Virus record (IMG/VR): IMGVR_UViG_3300042300_000380
Span: 1 to 49,858 of that record
Strand: one strand, 5' to 3'
From: a virus
Length of the DNA stretch: 49,858 bases
This document shows, piece after piece, positions 48,558-49,858 of the stretch. The notes below the pieces were generated by a model. That model did no database searches, was not told the DNA's origin, and was given only the letters and a program-made list of their open reading frames with translations. Every line of letters begins with the position of its first letter. Within the stretch, counting starts at the first letter, position 1. The position numbers and the translations under genes are program-made.

Positions 48558-49858
48558 TTATACTAACAGTGTACCAGTGATTAATACTTCGGTATTGTCA
48601 TTTGCAGGTGTTACACGAATTCTTACATCTGTTCCGCTTACATCTGCTGAAACTGTTTGAAGTGCAACTCCACTTGTTGATGACATTCCATATTCTGTGA
48701 TATAGACGTTATCTGAAGAGTCTAGAGTTACCATAATTTTTGCAACTTCTGTGTGATTTCCACTTTTTGACTTAACAAGGAATTCTCCGCTTCGGTATGA
48801 AGCCTTTGCCCATGCATAAGCTGTGGTTGCGGCTGCGGTAGCAATATTACCTGTGGTTGCAGCAATTTGCTTAGCTACTGAGTTAACATTTACTGCTGTA
48901 AACGCTGTGGTTCCTGCAGTTACTCCAGAAAGAGCAGATGATGCTGTGGCTTCTGCTGCTGCTTGAGCGGCGTTAGCCTTTGATGTTGCATCTGCTGATG
49001 CTGTGGCTTCTGCTGCTGACTGTGCTGCGTCTGCTTCTGCTTTAGCAAAAGCTGTTGTAGCTATTTGAGTAGTATTTGTGTCTGCTGCTGCTGTTGGAGC
49101 AGTAGGTACTCCAGTTAATGCTGGTGATGCTAAAGGAGCTTTTGTTCCTAGAGCTGTTGTAATAGTTGTTGTGTAGTTAGCATCATCATTAATTGCTGCT
49201 GCTAATTCATTAAGAGTATTAAGAAGGTCTGGTGCGCCGTCTACTAAATTGCTAACTGCTGTTGAAATTGCAGCATTACGATTTGATACCTCTGTTGTAA
49301 TTACTCCGTCAACATAGCCTTTAGTTGATGCGTCTGTTGCATCTGTTGGTGTTGCAAGGCCAGTAATCTTTTGACTGTTTAAATCTACTGCTGCAGATGG
49401 TGCGCCGATAGAGTTTAATGTAAACTCTGAAGGGTCTACAGAAATTGCTCCTGTTGCATCATCATAATCAAGACCATTGCCTACAGAGTTTCCTACAGCA
49501 TCTTGTGCTCTTTCGTCTGTAAAGTAGAGGTTTGTGCCTTCTGAAATATTTGTTGTTGAAGCATTTGCTGAATCAAATTTATTGTTTAATTGTGTTTGAA
49601 TTGAAGAGGTTACGCCATCTACATAGTTAAGTTCTGTTGTAGAAAGTGTTGCACCATCAAGAATGTTAAGTTCTGTAGCGGTTGCTGTAAGGGCTACGTT
49701 TTCATTTATGTTTGGTGATGTTAAAGTCTTATTTGTTAATGTTTCGGTTTTGCTTGCAGTTGACTTATCGTCTAATTGTGTCTGAATTGAAGATGTTACG
49801 CCATTAAGGTATCCAATTTCAGTGTCAGATACATCTGCGACACGAGCCTGAATTGTGG
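48558..49858 (-). CDS. large tail fibre protein, N-terminus beyond window
   Basis: The frame is open from the window edge to the stop at 48558, about 433 residues. It contains the fibre module ELNYVDGVTSSIQTQL twice in part, NISEGTNLYFTDERAQDAVG, the typical APLASPALTGVPTAPTAAAD fibre motif, an alanine-rich helix of coiled-coil type (AKAEADAAQSAAEATASADA), and a C-terminal domain ending FLVKSKSGNHTEVAKIMVTL with YITEYGMSSTSG, which closely resembles cyanophage and actinophage fibre tips. It is a receptor-binding or side fibre protein. Confidence 0.85.
   Translation of the reverse strand, partial: TIQARVADVSDTEIGYLNGVTSSIQTQLDDKSTASKTETLTNKTLTSPNINENVALTATATELNILDGATLSTTELNYVDGVTSSIQTQLNNKFDSANASTTNISEGTNLYFTDERAQDAVGNSVGNGLDYDDATGAISVDPSEFTLNSIGAPSAAVDLNSQKITGLATPTDATDASTKGYVDGVITTEVSNRNAAISTAVSNLVDGAPDLLNTLNELAAAINDDANYTTTITTALGTKAPLASPALTGVPTAPTAAADTNTTQIATTAFAKAEADAAQSAAEATASADATSKANAAQAAAEATASSALSGVTAGTTAFTAVNVNSVAKQIAATTGNIATAAATTAYAWAKASYRSGEFLVKSKSGNHTEVAKIMVTLDSSDNVYITEYGMSSTSGVALQTVSADVSGTDVRIRVTPANDNTEVLITGTLLV

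Noticed and set aside
1-49858. tRNA genes, integrase, lysin, holin and terminase
   Set aside because: I looked for tRNA-like cloverleafs and for these enzyme motifs in the translated frames and saw none in this window; they may lie outside it.

Overview
The window is a densely packed, AT-rich segment of a tailed double-stranded DNA bacteriophage. Every supported gene lies on the minus strand, so transcription runs from position 49858 towards 1. Many genes overlap by 1-4 nt (ATGA, TAATG and TAGTG junctions). A 2380-residue tape measure protein, a tail tube protein and the absence of any sheath gene point to a siphovirus with a very long non-contractile tail. The replication genes and the structural gene order resemble phages of Actinobacteria, possibly low-GC aquatic ones. 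That host guess is inference: no tRNA, integration site or host gene is present to fix it. No integrase, lysin, holin or terminase gene is visible, and both window ends cut through genes.

Layout in transcription order. (1) 49858-45428 holds tail fibre genes: a truncated fibre, a small fibre-associated protein, and an 887-residue fibre with an Mtd-like N-terminus and HESDTTNIHGIADTS repeats. (2) 45414-44053 is one protein made of two fibronectin-III-like domains, fifteen FF[AS]PPG-type hexapeptides and a C-terminal Hint (hedgehog/intein) domain. (3) 43995-38424 is an eight-gene run with its own good promoter. It encodes six separate 2-oxoglutarate/Fe(II) oxygenases of prolyl-hydroxylase type, all with complete HxD...H...K/R residues, plus two probable DUF6065-like proteins. 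(4) 38387-36513 is a LamG-like surface protein with a probably leaderless promoter. (5) 36449-28053 is the head and neck module: portal, protease-scaffold, HK97-fold capsid protein, connector proteins and tail tube. (6) 27946-20134 holds the tail assembly chaperones, expressed through a -1 frameshift at CCCAAAC, and the tape measure protein, which carries an OmpA-type peptidoglycan-binding domain near its C-terminus. (7) 20137-9526 encodes the tail tip and minor tail proteins, ending in an 844-residue protein with 40 cysteines in an alternating 64-residue superrepeat. (8) 9470-7795 is an operon of small genes closed by a strong terminator. (9) 7708-1 is the replication module: metallophosphoesterase, several small zinc-binding proteins, a helix-turn-helix protein, a DnaB-type helicase, a primase, an ssDNA-binding protein and a DnaE-type polymerase.

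Most intergenic gaps longer than about 25 nt contain a sigma70-like -10 box, often in extended form (TGnTATAAT), and several also hold a hairpin terminator. This suggests the phage uses the host housekeeping polymerase. No gap exceeds 300 nt.

The most unusual system is the oxygenase array lying directly downstream of a protein full of Pro-Pro-Gly motifs, the classic prolyl-4-hydroxylase sequence context. A plausible but untested reading is that the phage hydroxylates its own surface proteins, and that the Hint domain cleaves or ligates the same protein. The OmpA domain inside the tape measure protein and the cysteine-repeat tail protein are independent unusual features.
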